Positions 52,505 to 61,476 of a DNA stretch of 64,000 nt are shown here, in pieces. The notes under the pieces are model-generated. The model was not told the DNA's origin. It searched no databases and was given only the letters and a program-made list of their open reading frames with translations. Within the stretch, counting starts at the first letter, position 1, and the number at the start of each line of letters is the position of its first letter. The stretch lies in assembly GCA_028712075.1 (NCBI GenBank), contig JAQTQX010000001.1:248001-312000 (forward strand), read 5' to 3'. Both the position numbers and the translations under genes were made by a program. The stretch comes from Desulfuromonadaceae bacterium. GTDB lineage: Bacteria; Desulfobacterota; Desulfuromonadia; Geobacterales; Pseudopelobacteraceae.

Positions 52505-53854
52505 TTACTTGAGAAGTATATTTTTTATCTCATTTATATTTTTATTTAAATTTGGTTCGTCTGATATGGCCTTGTCAATTTTTTTGAACGAATAAATAAC
52601 TGTTGAATGGTCTTTTCCGCCAAATTTGGAACCAATGTCGGGGTAAGATGCTTTGGTCATATCCCGACATAACCAGATGGCTATCTGACGTGCCTGTACA
52701 ATATTTTTCAGGCGTTTTTCCGATTTAAGATCGACTGTTTTCATTCCATAGTAATCAGCGACAGTTTTTTGTATCAGTTCAACAGTTATGTCCTTAGTCT
52801 TGTCTCCCAGAATATCTTTCAGATTATTTTTTGCCATTTCAAGTGTGACCGGGATATTCTGAAGGCTGCTGAAAGCACCGAGTCGGATGAGCATTCCTTC
52901 TAATTCACGTATGTTTCTGGTATCGCTCGACGCTAGAAAATAATAAACATCCTCTGGAAAAAATACTTTGGTGACCTCAGATTTTTTTTTCAGTATAGCA
53001 ATTTTTGTTTCAACATCGGGAGGTTGGATATCGGCGATCAAGCCCCATTCAAATCTTGATCTCAGCCGTTCTTCCAGGTCGGAAATTTCTCGAGGGAACT
53101 TATCTGAAGTTATTACAATCTGTTTATGGGCATCGTGCAGGGCATTGAAAGTGTGGAAAAATTCTTCCTGGGTTCCAACTTTTCCAGATATGAACTGTAT
53201 GTCGTCAACAAGCAGTACATCAACATTTCTGAAACGGTTTCGGAATATATCCATTTTTTTCAATTTGATATGATTTACCATTTCATACATGAATTTTTCA
53301 GCAGAACAGTAGCAGACATTAAGTTCCGGCGATTTTTGACGGATGGTGTGCCCTATGGAATTCAATAGGTGACTCTTGCCAAGTCCAACTCCGCCGTAGA
53401 TAAAAAGGGGATTGTAAGTATCAGCCGGATTATTAGCTACCGCCATTGCTGCCGCATGAGCAAATTGATTTCCTGTACCACTTACAAAGAGATCAAAGGT
53501 GTATTTTGGGTTGAGTGGTGTGAACACATGTTCAAGCGGGGCATTTTTTGAGACGGTCAGTTCAACATCTGAAGTGACAATAAAGTCTTCGGAATTGTAT
53601 GGTTTGTGATCTTCCTCAGTCCGTATGACAAAGTTGAGTGTAACGGTACAACCGGTTGTAGCAGTCAACGCTCTGGTCAACATTTCGAGATAATGGTCTT
53701 CAAGCCATTCTTTGATGAATGAATTCGGCACCGTCAAAAAAACATTGGAACCGTCATCGTGACTGTAATGAACCGGTGTGATCCATGTGTTGAAGTCCGC
53801 TTCCGACATGACTTTTTCTATGTTATCGGCAGCTTGTTGCCATGCATCTAACAT
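52505..53854 (-). CDS. dnaA: Chromosomal replication initiator protein DnaA
   Basis: A 449-residue DnaA. Domain III has Walker A GGVGLGKSHLL and Walker B LLVDDIQFISG; domain IV has the DnaA signature FGGKDHSTVIYS. It initiates replication at oriC. There is no clear Shine-Dalgarno before ATG 53854. The probable promoter overlaps a DnaA box, suggesting autoregulation. Confidence 0.97.
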   Translation of the reverse strand: MLDAWQQAADNIEKVMSEADFNTWITPVHYSHDDGSNVFLTVPNSFIKEWLEDHYLEMLTRALTATTGCTVTLNFVIRTEEDHKPYNSEDFIVTSDVELTVSKNAPLEHVFTPLNPKYTFDLFVSGTGNQFAHAAAMAVANNPADTYNPLFIYGGVGLGKSHLLNSIGHTIRQKSPELNVCYCSAEKFMYEMVNHIKLKKMDIFRNRFRNVDVLLVDDIQFISGKVGTQEEFFHTFNALHDAHKQIVITSDKFPREISDLEERLRSRFEWGLIADIQPPDVETKIAILKKKSEVTKVFFPEDVYYFLASSDTRNIRELEGMLIRLGAFSSLQNIPVTLEMAKNNLKDILGDKTKDITVELIQKTVADYYGMKTVDLKSEKRLKNIVQARQIAIWLCRDMTKASYPDIGSKFGGKDHSTVIYSFKKIDKAISDEPNLNKNINEIKNILLK

Positions 53855-53874
53855 GTGGGAGTATCACAATCTTG

Positions 53875-53904
53875 ATTGTATTTGTTTATCAACAGAATCA
53901 CCAA
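53875..53904 (-). promoter_or_regulatory. Possible dnaA promoter overlapping a DnaA box
   Basis: On the minus strand TTGGTG (53899-53904) and TACAAT (53875-53880) are separated by 18 bases; the DnaA box at 53886-53894 lies in the spacer. DnaA binding there would repress dnaA transcription, as known for other bacteria. Weak -35, so tentative. Confidence 0.4.
53886..53894 (+). promoter_or_regulatory. DnaA box 1
   Basis: TTATCAACA, one base from the consensus TTATCCACA, located in the spacer of the putative dnaA promoter. Confidence 0.6.
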
Positions 53905-53959
53905 AAATATATGAAACGGGTATTCCAAGGCTATATAGCCACTCACCATGCAGTATAAG

Positions 53960-53968
53960 TTATCAACA
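53960..53968 (+). promoter_or_regulatory. DnaA box 2
   Basis: TTATCAACA, same orientation as boxes 1 and 3 and three bases from box 3. Confidence 0.6.
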
Positions 53969-53971
53969 TAA

Positions 53972-53980
53972 TTATCAACA
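53972..53980 (+). promoter_or_regulatory. DnaA box 3
   Basis: TTATCAACA, three bases after box 2; the pair is followed by the AT-rich region of the putative origin. Confidence 0.6.
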
Positions 53981-54146
53981 CCTGTTGAAAACTTATTTAT
54001 ACAATTAAATCAACGAGATAAATATAAAATTTTACATCAAATGCGTTGATCAGGCCGGTGAGGATAACAGAGCTGACTTTCTTTTTCAAGGCAAATAAAT
54101 TGCTATAGACTACCGTGTATAAGAAATGGCGAGGTGCAGATTAGAC

Positions 54147-54176
54147 TTGACACGTTCGGGGCAGTTATGCTTAATA
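54147..54176 (+). promoter_or_regulatory. Promoter of the rpmH operon
   Basis: TTGACA (54147-54152) and TTAATA (54171-54176), 18 bases apart, stand 41 bases before the rpmH ATG. A transcription start near 54183 would give a leader of about 35 bases that contains the GAGGTAAGG ribosome-binding site. Confidence 0.55.
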
Positions 54177-54216
54177 ACCCATTTCCAAGAAAATAACTTT
54201 TAGAGGTAAGGTACAG

Positions 54217-54366
54217 ATGAAAAGAACATTTCAGCCCAGTAATATTTCACGTAAACGTACGCATGGTTTTTTGGTGAGAATGGCGACTAAAAACGGCCGT
54301 CTGGTAATTAAGCGGAGAAGAGCTAAGGGACGTAAAAACTTATCCGTGAGAATTGCAACAAAATAA
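54217..54366 (+). CDS. rpmH: 50S ribosomal protein L34
   Basis: A 49-residue basic protein beginning [18 protein letters not shown] and ending [17 protein letters not shown], diagnostic of L34. GAGG lies upstream of the ATG (54217). It stands in the classic position opposite dnaA and next to rnpA. Confidence 0.96.
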   Translation: MKRTFQPSNISRKRTHGFLVRMATKNGRLVIKRRRAKGRKNLSVRIATK

Positions 54367-54377
54367 GTTTATACGGC

Positions 54378-54758
54378 GTGCAAGAAGTTGGTTCGTTGAG
54401 GTTTATAAAAACAGTCCGGCTGAGGAAGCGTTCTGATTTCGCCCGGCTCGCTTCCTCACGGCGTAAATGCACGGTACAAGGTTTTTTATTAGTATGGTCT
54501 GAAAATGACCATAACGTAGCCCGTTTGGGAATCACCGCCAGTAAAAAAATTGGCTGTGCTGTTGTGCGTAACCGGATTAAACGGTATCTGAGAGAATTTT
54601 TCAGGCAAAATTTTTTCAGACTGCCTGCTGTGGATGTTAATATCATAGCTAGAAGTGAATCAGCTCTGATGACGTATCACGACGTTGTACGTGAACTAAA
54701 TATGGCCTTTAGGTTTGTAGGCAAACCCCCATGTTCAAGTACTGTTTGCTCCTTGTAA
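54378..54758 (+). CDS. rnpA: Ribonuclease P protein component
   Basis: An RnpA of up to 126 residues. The RNR motif is in [16 protein letters not shown] and the N-terminus has [12 protein letters not shown]. The frame opens at GTG 54378; TTG 54396 is an alternative start and would give a size nearer the usual 115-120. The end overlaps yidD by 28 bases, an arrangement common in bacteria. Confidence 0.93.
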   Translation: MQEVGSLRFIKTVRLRKRSDFARLASSRRKCTVQGFLLVWSENDHNVARLGITASKKIGCAVVRNRIKRYLREFFRQNFFRLPAVDVNIIARSESALMTYHDVVRELNMAFRFVGKPPCSSTVCSL

Positions 54759-54946
54759 TCAGTTTTTATCAGAAGATGATCTCGCCGTTTCTTCCACGGA
54801 CCTGTCGCTTTTATCCATCCTGTTCCGAATATTCCCGAGAATCATTCATTCGGCATGGTGTTGCCAAAGGTTTCTTACTTACCTTTACCAGAATATGTAA
54901 ATGTCATCCTTATCATCCGGGTGGCTATGATCCGGTACCTAAATAA
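54731..54946 (+). CDS. yidD: Membrane protein insertion efficiency factor YidD
   Basis: A 71-residue Yid[33 protein letters not shown] and the [15 protein letters not shown] end. The cysteines in CRFYPSC are conserved in the family. It overlaps rnpA and helps membrane insertion by YidC, whose gene follows 25 bases later. Confidence 0.94.
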   Translation: MFKYCLLLVISFYQKMISPFLPRTCRFYPSCSEYSRESFIRHGVAKGFLLTFTRICKCHPYHPGGYDPVPK

Positions 54947-54971
54947 TAGTCAGTAATATTCAGGAGTCTTG

Positions 54972-56579
54972 ATGGAAAAGCGCGCTATAATCGCAGTGGG
55001 TCTCTCGATTGCCGTATTTTACCTGTTTTCCATGCTGTTTGGTCCGGAAAAACAGAAATTAGAATCACCCGCTTTTTCAAAGATATCGACTGCAGCACCC
55101 GGTCAGGTTGCCGAAAGCACTCCGGCGCCTTCTCTTCAGGCGGCACCGGATACACCAGGAATGGTCGCCACATCAAGTCGGATCCCAAAAGATTCAATAG
55201 TTGAAACAGATCTTTTTACGGCGGTTTTTTCCCCTCGCGGTGCGAGTCTTAAGAGCCTGACGTTAAAAAAGTACCGCGAACAGAACACCCCTTCGGCACA
55301 TAATGTAACTCTTGCGAGTGATTCTGACCCCAATGTATTTTGCTTTTCAACCAGGGCTGCAGGTATAAATCTTCCTGATAGCACAGTATTTATAGCCGAC
55401 GCAGATTCTCTCAAAATTGATAAGAGCGGTTCCCGTAAACTTACTTTCAACTATGTTTCTGGACAGGGCTTTACCGTTCGTAAAATTTACACCTTCACAG
55501 CGGGGCAATATGGAATAAATCTCGAAACACAGGTATTCAACAATTCTGCCGCACCGATAGTCGGTGGAATTCAGCATTTAATGACATATCCTGCTGAACC
55601 AAAAGTGAAAGATAACCGTTTTGATACTGCCGGTGCATACCTCTTTTCTGATAACGCGCTTCAGACGAATAAAATTAAGGATGTTGCAAGCGCGTCAAAG
55701 CGGTATGACAAATCAATTCAATGGTCTGGTTTTGCAGATAAATATTTCTTAAATGCGATTTTGAGTGAAAATAACAGCATCGCTGCAGTAGAGTTGAAGA
55801 AGAACAGTGCCGGATTTTTTGAATCAGTGGTTTCTTCACCACAATTTACTATTAATCCCGGTCAGTCGGTTACCGTTGTTCACCGTTTGTTCGTTGGTCC
55901 CAAAGATATCGATATACTAAAAGGACAGGGCAATTCTTTGGTGCAGTCGCTTGATTTGGGATGGTTTACCGTAATCGCGAAACCACTGCTCTATTCACTT
56001 AAATTCTTTTATCGCTATGTTGGCAACTATGGCGTGGCAATTGTAATTATAACAATTATTTTGAAAATATTCTTTTTCCCCCTGACTCATAAAAGTTATA
56101 AGTCAATGAAGGGCATGCAGAAAATCCAGCCCGAAATGACAAGGCTGCGGGAGGTTCATAAAGATAATCGTGATGCCATGAATAAGGCGGTAATGGAGCT
56201 TTATCGTGATCATAAAGTTAATCCAATGGGCGGTTGTTTGCCCATGGTTGTGCAGATTCCTGTTTTCTTTGCACTGTACAAGTCATTGATGTTTTCTATT
56301 GAGCTTCGTCATGCCCCATTCTTTTTCTGGATAACCGACCTTGCAGATAAAGACCCCTACTACGTAACTCCTCTAATAATGGGTGTCACCATGTTTATCC
56401 AGCAAAAAATGACGCCGTCCAATATGGAGCCAATGCAACAGAAAATAATGCTCGCCCTGCCGGTTGTATTTACTTTTATGTTTCTCAGCTTTCCTTCCGG
56501 ACTGGTACTGTACTGGCTCGTTAATAATGTGCTGACAATCGGCCAGCAGATGTACATTAACAAGTTAGTTAAGGACTGA
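54972..56579 (+). CDS. yidC: Membrane protein insertase YidC
   Basis: A 535-residue YidC of the Gram-negative form. An N-terminal anchor ([18 protein letters not shown]) is followed by a large periplasmic beta domain (about residues 60-330) and the conserved membrane core with the helix pair [43 protein letters not shown] 54972 is used; the adjoining TTG is upstream by one codon. Confidence 0.96.
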   Translation: MEKRAIIAVGLSIAVFYLFSMLFGPEKQKLESPAFSKISTAAPGQVAESTPAPSLQAAPDTPGMVATSSRIPKDSIVETDLFTAVFSPRGASLKSLTLKKYREQNTPSAHNVTLASDSDPNVFCFSTRAAGINLPDSTVFIADADSLKIDKSGSRKLTFNYVSGQGFTVRKIYTFTAGQYGINLETQVFNNSAAPIVGGIQHLMTYPAEPKVKDNRFDTAGAYLFSDNALQTNKIKDVASASKRYDKSIQWSGFADKYFLNAILSENNSIAAVELKKNSAGFFESVVSSPQFTINPGQSVTVVHRLFVGPKDIDILKGQGNSLVQSLDLGWFTVIAKPLLYSLKFFYRYVGNYGVAIVIITIILKIFFFPLTHKSYKSMKGMQKIQPEMTRLREVHKDNRDAMNKAVMELYRDHKVNPMGGCLPMVVQIPVFFALYKSLMFSIELRHAPFFFWITDLADKDPYYVTPLIMGVTMFIQQKMTPSNMEPMQQKIMLALPVVFTFMFLSFPSGLVLYWLVNNVLTIGQQMYINKLVKD

Positions 56580-56602
56580 TTGTCTGATACGGAGATTTCT
56601 TC

Positions 56603-57970
56603 ATGTATATCCGTGATACCATAGCGGCAGTGAGTACCCCCCCCGGAAATGGCGGCATAGGCATTATTCGGATAAGTGGTCCCCAAGCTGCCGAGGTCGG
56701 GCACATTATTTTTAGACCTATTCATGACGGTGGCCTTGTGAGCCACCGTTTTTCTTTTGGCACAGTCTGTGACGGTGTCTCAGGAACACCGATTGATGAG
56801 GCAATGGCGGTATTTATGCGGGCCCCCCGCTCATATACGCGTGAAGATGTTCTTGAGCTTCATTGTCATGGCGGATGGCTGATTGTCGAGAAGGTACTAG
56901 CCCTTGCACTCTCGTGTGGTGTCAGACTAGCCGACCCCGGAGAATTTACTCGTCGTGCTTTTCTTAATGGTCGCATTGACTTGATCCAGGCTGAAGCCGT
57001 GATGGATATTATTGCTTCGAACTCAGAAGCTGCTTTACAATTGGCTCAGCAGGAACGCGAGGGTTCCCTGTCAATGCATCTTGGTGAGGTACGGGAGCAA
57101 TTGTTAAGAGCGCTTTCACGGGTAGAAGCGTACATAGATTTTCCCGAGGATGATCTTGGAGAAACGGATGTATCAAATATTGTTGCTGCTGTCGGTGTCG
57201 CCAGCGACATGGTGTCCTCGCTCTTGTCTACATATGATGACGGGAGAGTTCTGCGTGATGGTGTTTCTGTCCTGATCGTCGGTAAGCCGAATGCTGGAAA
57301 GTCCAGCCTGTTGAACAGATTGTTGGATGAGGAGAGGGCAATCGTTACTCATTTTCCCGGAACAACTCGCGATATAATTGAGGAAACGGTAAACTTTGGC
57401 GGGCTAGCGGTACGTTTGCTTGATACCGCCGGCATTCGACATACGGAAGATTTTGTTGAACAGACTGGTATTAGCAGAACGTTGGCAAAAATACCACAGG
57501 CGGATCTTGTGCTGGCGGTATTTGATTCTTCCCGAAAGTTTGATCAGGAAGATCAGATGATCCTGGATGCTGTGGGCGGCAGTCGCACAATTGCAGTTTA
57601 TAATAAGACCGATCTCCACCAGCAGTTGCTGATGCCCGGCCCCCAGAATTTTATTGCCACTGTTAACATTGCTGCCATTACCGGCGATGGTCTTGAAACG
57701 TTAATAAATACAGTGAGAGAACAAGCGTTGAAATCACCGATACCGGACTCCCGTGATTTTATAGTGCTTTCCAGGGCACGACATCGGGACTCTTTGGCTT
57801 TAGCCGAAAAGTGTTTGGATCGTATTGCGCAAAATATAAGTGACGGCAATCTTGAACTGCTTGCGCTTGATCTACGCGAGGCTCTTTTCGCTATCGGCGC
57901 CGTTACTGGACAAACAACTACTGACGAAGTACTCGATCAAATATTCTCTTCGTTTTGTATTGGGAAATAA
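56603..57970 (+). CDS. mnmE: tRNA modification GTPase MnmE
   Basis: A 455-residue MnmE (TrmE). The GTPase P-loop [15 protein letters not shown] is near residue 225, [11 protein letters not shown] is the switch region and the C-terminal FCIGK carries the conserved Cys. With MnmG it adds carboxymethylaminomethyl to U34 of tRNAs. The spacing to yidC is 23 bases, with no jag gene in between. Confidence 0.96.
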   Translation: MYIRDTIAAVSTPPGNGGIGIIRISGPQAAEVGHIIFRPIHDGGLVSHRFSFGTVCDGVSGTPIDEAMAVFMRAPRSYTREDVLELHCHGGWLIVEKVLALALSCGVRLADPGEFTRRAFLNGRIDLIQAEAVMDIIASNSEAALQLAQQEREGSLSMHLGEVREQLLRALSRVEAYIDFPEDDLGETDVSNIVAAVGVASDMVSSLLSTYDDGRVLRDGVSVLIVGKPNAGKSSLLNRLLDEERAIVTHFPGTTRDIIEETVNFGGLAVRLLDTAGIRHTEDFVEQTGISRTLAKIPQADLVLAVFDSSRKFDQEDQMILDAVGGSRTIAVYNKTDLHQQLLMPGPQNFIATVNIAAITGDGLETLINTVREQALKSPIPDSRDFIVLSRARHRDSLALAEKCLDRIAQNISDGNLELLALDLREALFAIGAVTGQTTTDEVLDQIFSSFCIGK

Positions 57971-57979
57971 TATGTTCTG

Positions 57980-57995
57980 TGTTTCACGTGGAACA
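57980..57995. promoter_or_regulatory. parS-like site in the mnmE-mnmG spacer
   Basis: TGTTTCACGTGGAACA matches the bacterial parS consensus TGTTTCACGTGAAACA at 15 of 16 positions and stands between mnmE and mnmG. ParB would bind it to organise the origin region. Confidence 0.75.
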
Positions 57996-58018
57996 GCCAT
58001 TAATAGCTGGGATGAGGA

Positions 58019-59902
58019 ATGATACTAAATAGCAGACCATATGATGTAATTGTCGTCGGCGCGGGACATGCCGGGTGCGAAGCCGCATTAGCCTCTGCGC
58101 GCATGGGGTGTAGAACCATGCTTTTGACGATTAATCTTGATGCCATTGCACTCATGTCCTGCAATCCATCAATTGGCGGTCTTGCAAAGGGACATATTGT
58201 TAAGGAAATTGATGCACTCGGTGGCGAAATGGCTAAAAACATTGATGCCACTGGGATTCAGTTTCGCGTGTTAAACACCAGAAAAGGTCCCGCTGTGAGG
58301 GCCTCGCGCGCACAGGCCGACAAACAGTTGTATCGGCTTCGCATGAAAAGCGTTCTCGAACAGCAAAACAATCTTGACCTCAAGCAAGGCGAAGTAACAT
58401 CTCTCTATCTTGAAAAGGGCATATTAAAAGGTGTCGAACTTCGCTCCGGCATAACCTACACATCAAAAACAGTAGTGCTCACTACCGGCACGTTCATGCG
58501 TGGGCTCATTCATATAGGGTTAAAAAACTATCCAGGTGGTCGTGCCGGAGATCAACCATCAATAGGGCTTTCTGATCATTTGAGAGTAGTTGGATTTAAC
58601 GTCGGCAGGCTTAAAACGGGGACACCGGCCAGGCTTGACGGGCGTACGATTGATTTTTCAAAATTGGAGCGCCAGTACGGGGATGACCCGCCGATCCCAT
58701 TCTCCTTTTCAACGAAAATAATTAGTATGAAACAAGTTCCGTGCCATATTGCCTATACTAATAATCGGTCACATGACATAATCCGCTCAGGATTAGACCG
58801 GTCGCCATTATATTCTGGCGTAATTGAAGGAATAGGGCCACGTTATTGCCCTTCCATTGAAGACAAGGTGGTCCGTTTTCCAGATAAAGACAGGCACCAA
58901 ACGTTTATTGAGCCTGAAGGGCTTGATACGGTAGAAGTTTATCCGAGCGGCATGTCTACATCTCTTCCTATTGATATCCAACACGCTTTTTATCAATCCA
59001 TAACCGGACTCGAACGTGTAGAAATTATGCGTCCAGCGTACGCAATTGAATACGATTATGTAGACCCGATTCAGATGCATAACTCATTGGAAACAAAAAT
59101 TATTGATAATCTTTACCATGCAGGCCAGATAAATGGAACGTCAGGATATGAAGAAGCGGCGGGCCAGGGCCTTTTAGCTGGCATCAACGCGGCTCTCAGA
59201 GTAAAGGGATACGATCCGGTTGTCTTGGAAAGAAGCCAGTCGTATATTGGAGTTATGGTTGACGATCTTGTGACACTCGGTACAAAAGAGCCGTATCGTA
59301 TGTTTACGTCCCGTGCAGAATATCGACTGCTGTTGCGTGAAGACAATGCCGACTTGCGTCTGAGGGATTTAGGGCACCGTCTTGGCCTTGTAAGTGACAG
59401 TGATTATGCTGAGTTTATTGCCAAGCGTGTATTGATAGCAGATGAACTTGAACGCGTCGCCGCTACCCGTTTAAGTGATATTGTTGGCAGTGACGATGGA
59501 TTAAGAAATCTTGGCATTGAAGGTGTCCAAAATAACGTAACCCTGGAGCAACTGCTCAAGCGACCGGATATCTCATATGAAATCCTGGCAAAGTTTGACA
59601 CGGTTTCACGTGAAACCCCAGTACAAGTAAGTGAACAGGTGGAAATTCAAACAAAATACAAAGGATATATAAGCCGACAATTGTTACAGATTGAACAGTC
59701 AAAAAAACTTGAAACGACCCGTATTCCCGAGGCAATAGATTATAATATTGTGAAAGGGCTGACCGCGGAAGTGCGTGAGAAGATGATTGCTAACAGACCG
59801 GATACTCTTGGCCAGGCATTGCGGATCCCAGGCATTACACCAGCGGCGATCTCAATTATATCTATAGCAATCAAAGCATCATCATGGAAGGAAGTTGAAT
59901 AA
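58019..59902 (+). CDS. mnmG: tRNA uridine-5-carboxymethylaminomethyl enzyme MnmG (GidA)
   Basis: A 627-residue FAD protein. VVGAGHAGCEAALASARMG binds FAD, and CNPSIGGLAKGHIVKEIDALGG and YPGGRAGDQPS are diagnostic of GidA. The MnmE partner gene is upstream. A GATGAGGA Shine-Dalgarno stands nearby. Confidence 0.96.
   Translation: MILNSRPYDVIVVGAGHAGCEAALASARMGCRTMLLTINLDAIALMSCNPSIGGLAKGHIVKEIDALGGEMAKNIDATGIQFRVLNTRKGPAVRASRAQADKQLYRLRMKSVLEQQNNLDLKQGEVTSLYLEKGILKGVELRSGITYTSKTVVLTTGTFMRGLIHIGLKNYPGGRAGDQPSIGLSDHLRVVGFNVGRLKTGTPARLDGRTIDFSKLERQYGDDPPIPFSFSTKIISMKQVPCHIAYTNNRSHDIIRSGLDRSPLYSGVIEGIGPRYCPSIEDKVVRFPDKDRHQTFIEPEGLDTVEVYPSGMSTSLPIDIQHAFYQSITGLERVEIMRPAYAIEYDYVDPIQMHNSLETKIIDNLYHAGQINGTSGYEEAAGQGLLAGINAALRVKGYDPVVLERSQSYIGVMVDDLVTLGTKEPYRMFTSRAEYRLLLREDNADLRLRDLGHRLGLVSDSDYAEFIAKRVLIADELERVAATRLSDIVGSDDGLRNLGIEGVQNNVTLEQLLKRPDISYEILAKFDTVSRETPVQVSEQVEIQTKYKGYISRQLLQIEQSKKLETTRIPEAIDYNIVKGLTAEVREKMIANRPDTLGQALRIPGITPAAISIISIAIKASSWKEVE
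59602..59617. promoter_or_regulatory. parS-like palindrome inside mnmG
   Basis: GGTTTCACGTGAAACC has a perfect 14-base palindromic core (GTTTCACGTGAAAC) identical to the parS core. It lies in the mnmG coding sequence and codes for VSRETP. Presence of a site inside a gene is normal for parS. Confidence 0.75.
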
Positions 59903-59904
59903 CA

Positions 59905-60555
59905 ATGCATTCCATAGTTGGAGAAATTGTAGCAAGTGAATCAAAATCAATGCAGCTAGTTCTTTCAACAAGTGAGATTAAATTACTTGAGGTTTATGCC
60001 GCTGAACTATTGAAGTGGAATCGTAAAATTAACCTTACAGCAATTACGGAAGAAAAAGAAGTTGCAATCAAGCATTTTATTGACTCACTGGCTCTTCTCC
60101 CGTTCATAAACCAAAATGATTACCTCCTTGACATAGGATCCGGTGCCGGTTTGCCGGTAATACCATTGAAAATATGTGCATCTGGCACACGAATGGTCTC
60201 TGTTGATGCCGTAGCGAAAAAAATAAAATTCCAAAAGCATATCATTCGACTCCTCAAGTTAGATAATATAGAAGCAATCCATACCCGGGTTGAGGATCTA
60301 TATACTCATCAACGATTATTCAGTGTAATTACATCTCGTGCGTTTTCCAAACTTGACAACTTTGTTTCATTGGCCGCTCCTCTTATTGCCGACAATGGAG
60401 TGATGATTGCAATGAAAGGTGCCCAGGCCGAAGAGGAAATGACAGAAAGCGACAATTCCCTCAGTAGAGATGGTTTTGTAATTACGGCTACTCATCGCTA
60501 TGTGTTGCCTATGGGGATGGGAGAACGAATGTTGACATTTATAAAACGACAATAA
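59905..60555 (+). CDS. rsmG: 16S rRNA (guanine527-N7)-methyltransferase RsmG
   Basis: A 216-residue RsmG (GidB). The SAM motif is LLDIGSGAGLPVIPLKI and KWNRKINLTAITEEKE and RAFSKLDNFVSL are family blocks. It starts two bases after the mnmG stop (59902). Confidence 0.94.
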   Translation: MHSIVGEIVASESKSMQLVLSTSEIKLLEVYAAELLKWNRKINLTAITEEKEVAIKHFIDSLALLPFINQNDYLLDIGSGAGLPVIPLKICASGTRMVSVDAVAKKIKFQKHIIRLLKLDNIEAIHTRVEDLYTHQRLFSVITSRAFSKLDNFVSLAAPLIADNGVMIAMKGAQAEEEMTESDNSLSRDGFVITATHRYVLPMGMGERMLTFIKRQ

Positions 60556-61032
60556 AGGCCCATTTTAGAAGGCCTGGAGAGGATGCGCCCCAAAATTGCC
60601 TCCAGGGCTCATTGCTGGTTCAGCCAATAGCAGGATTAGCTTTTTTGGTGTGATCCGGTTTTGGGGCGTTTATGCTCTAACAATGATGGCTTACCTGTTT
60701 TGGGGGCAGTTATGTTTAGCCTCCATTACCATGTATGTCTAATCGTAGATTCAGCGCACAGTTCGGTAGAAATATGGCATTAATGAGGAGATAACAGCAC
60801 AACGATAAAATCGGAAGAGCTTCTGACTGTGCTCTATGCTTTACTTTCATGGTATTGTGAGCAATAATGCCGGGCGCAGTTGCATTTACCAACGATTACC
60901 GATTTTACTGTTTTTTTTGACAGACGCTTAACAAGTTCGAGGTAGTGACAACTGTCTTTTAAAGGGGTTTTATTGCCTCAACTCCACGGTTGAAAGCGGT
61001 ACGCGCTCGAAGATATGGAGTAATATTAGTCA
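60556..61032. other. 477-base stretch after rsmG with no gene; carries inverted repeat
   Basis: No convincing coding sequence. A perfect ten-base inverted repeat, CGCCCCAAAA (60586-60595) and TTTTGGGGCG (60659-60668), and a nearby TTTTGGGGGCAGTTATG suggest remains of a mobile element or a decayed gene. A TTGACA at about 60918 has no clear -10. In related genomes this place often holds parA and parB (recalled, not checked here). Confidence 0.4.
60586..60668. repeat. Perfect 10-base inverted repeat downstream of rsmG
   Basis: CGCCCCAAAA at 60586-60595 and its exact complement at 60659-60668, separated by 63 bases. May be the ends of a short decayed element. Confidence 0.45.
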
Positions 61033-61476
61033 ATGGATGTCAGAATATATTATGAAGATACCGATTCCGGCGGTGTCGTTTATCATGCTAATTATATCAA
61101 GTATATGGAACGTGCCCGAACGGAGTTTTTTCGCAATCATGGTTTTCTTGTTGCCGAACTTGCACTGAATGGCAACGTGTTTCCTGTTGTAAGGATGGAA
61201 ATAGATTTCAAAGCTCCCGCTTTCCATGACGATCTTCTTTCAATTATTACGACTCCGGTTCGTACGAGCGGATCATCCGCAACAATGTCTCAGAAAATAG
61301 TCCGTCACCGTGACGGTACATTGCTGGTGGAAGGGTTGATTACCCTCGCATGCATTGGGCTCAATCATAAAGCCCGCCGGATTCCAGTGGAGATACGGAA
61401 TCTCCTTGAAAATGAACTGAAAAAGTCTGAAGGGAAATGCCCAGAAAGTTTAATGGATGGTGGCCAGTGTGAGTAG
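61033..61476 (+). CDS. ybgC: Acyl-CoA thioesterase, YbgC/hotdog family
   Basis: A 147-residue hotdog thioesterase. The active-site Asp is in YYEDTDSGGVVYHANYIKYMERART, identical in pattern to YbgC of the Tol-Pal region. No tol genes are adjacent here. GGAG stands 12 bases upstream. Its end overlaps mqnC by 20 bases. Confidence 0.93.
   Translation: MDVRIYYEDTDSGGVVYHANYIKYMERARTEFFRNHGFLVAELALNGNVFPVVRMEIDFKAPAFHDDLLSIITTPVRTSGSSATMSQKIVRHRDGTLLVEGLITLACIGLNHKARRIPVEIRNLLENELKKSEGKCPESLMDGGQCE

Larger units (their letters stand above)
53855..54146. other. oriC: Probable chromosomal replication origin (oriC)
   Basis: The dnaA-rpmH spacer holds three exact copies of TTATCAACA (53886-53894, 53960-53968, 53972-53980) all on the plus strand, followed by an AT-rich stretch at about 53985-54045 that could be the unwinding element. 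The gene environment (dnaA-dnaN on one side, rpmH-rnpA on the other) is the classical origin context. Exact limits are not defined. No GATC clustering was noticed. Confidence 0.7.

Noticed and set aside
54243..54256. TTTCACGTAAAC in rpmH resembling parS
   Set aside because: Half of the palindrome is degraded and the bases are fixed by the L34 coding sequence; two better sites exist.
60903..60945. TTGACA after a T-run as a possible ybgC promoter
   Set aside because: No acceptable -10 at 16-18 bases.
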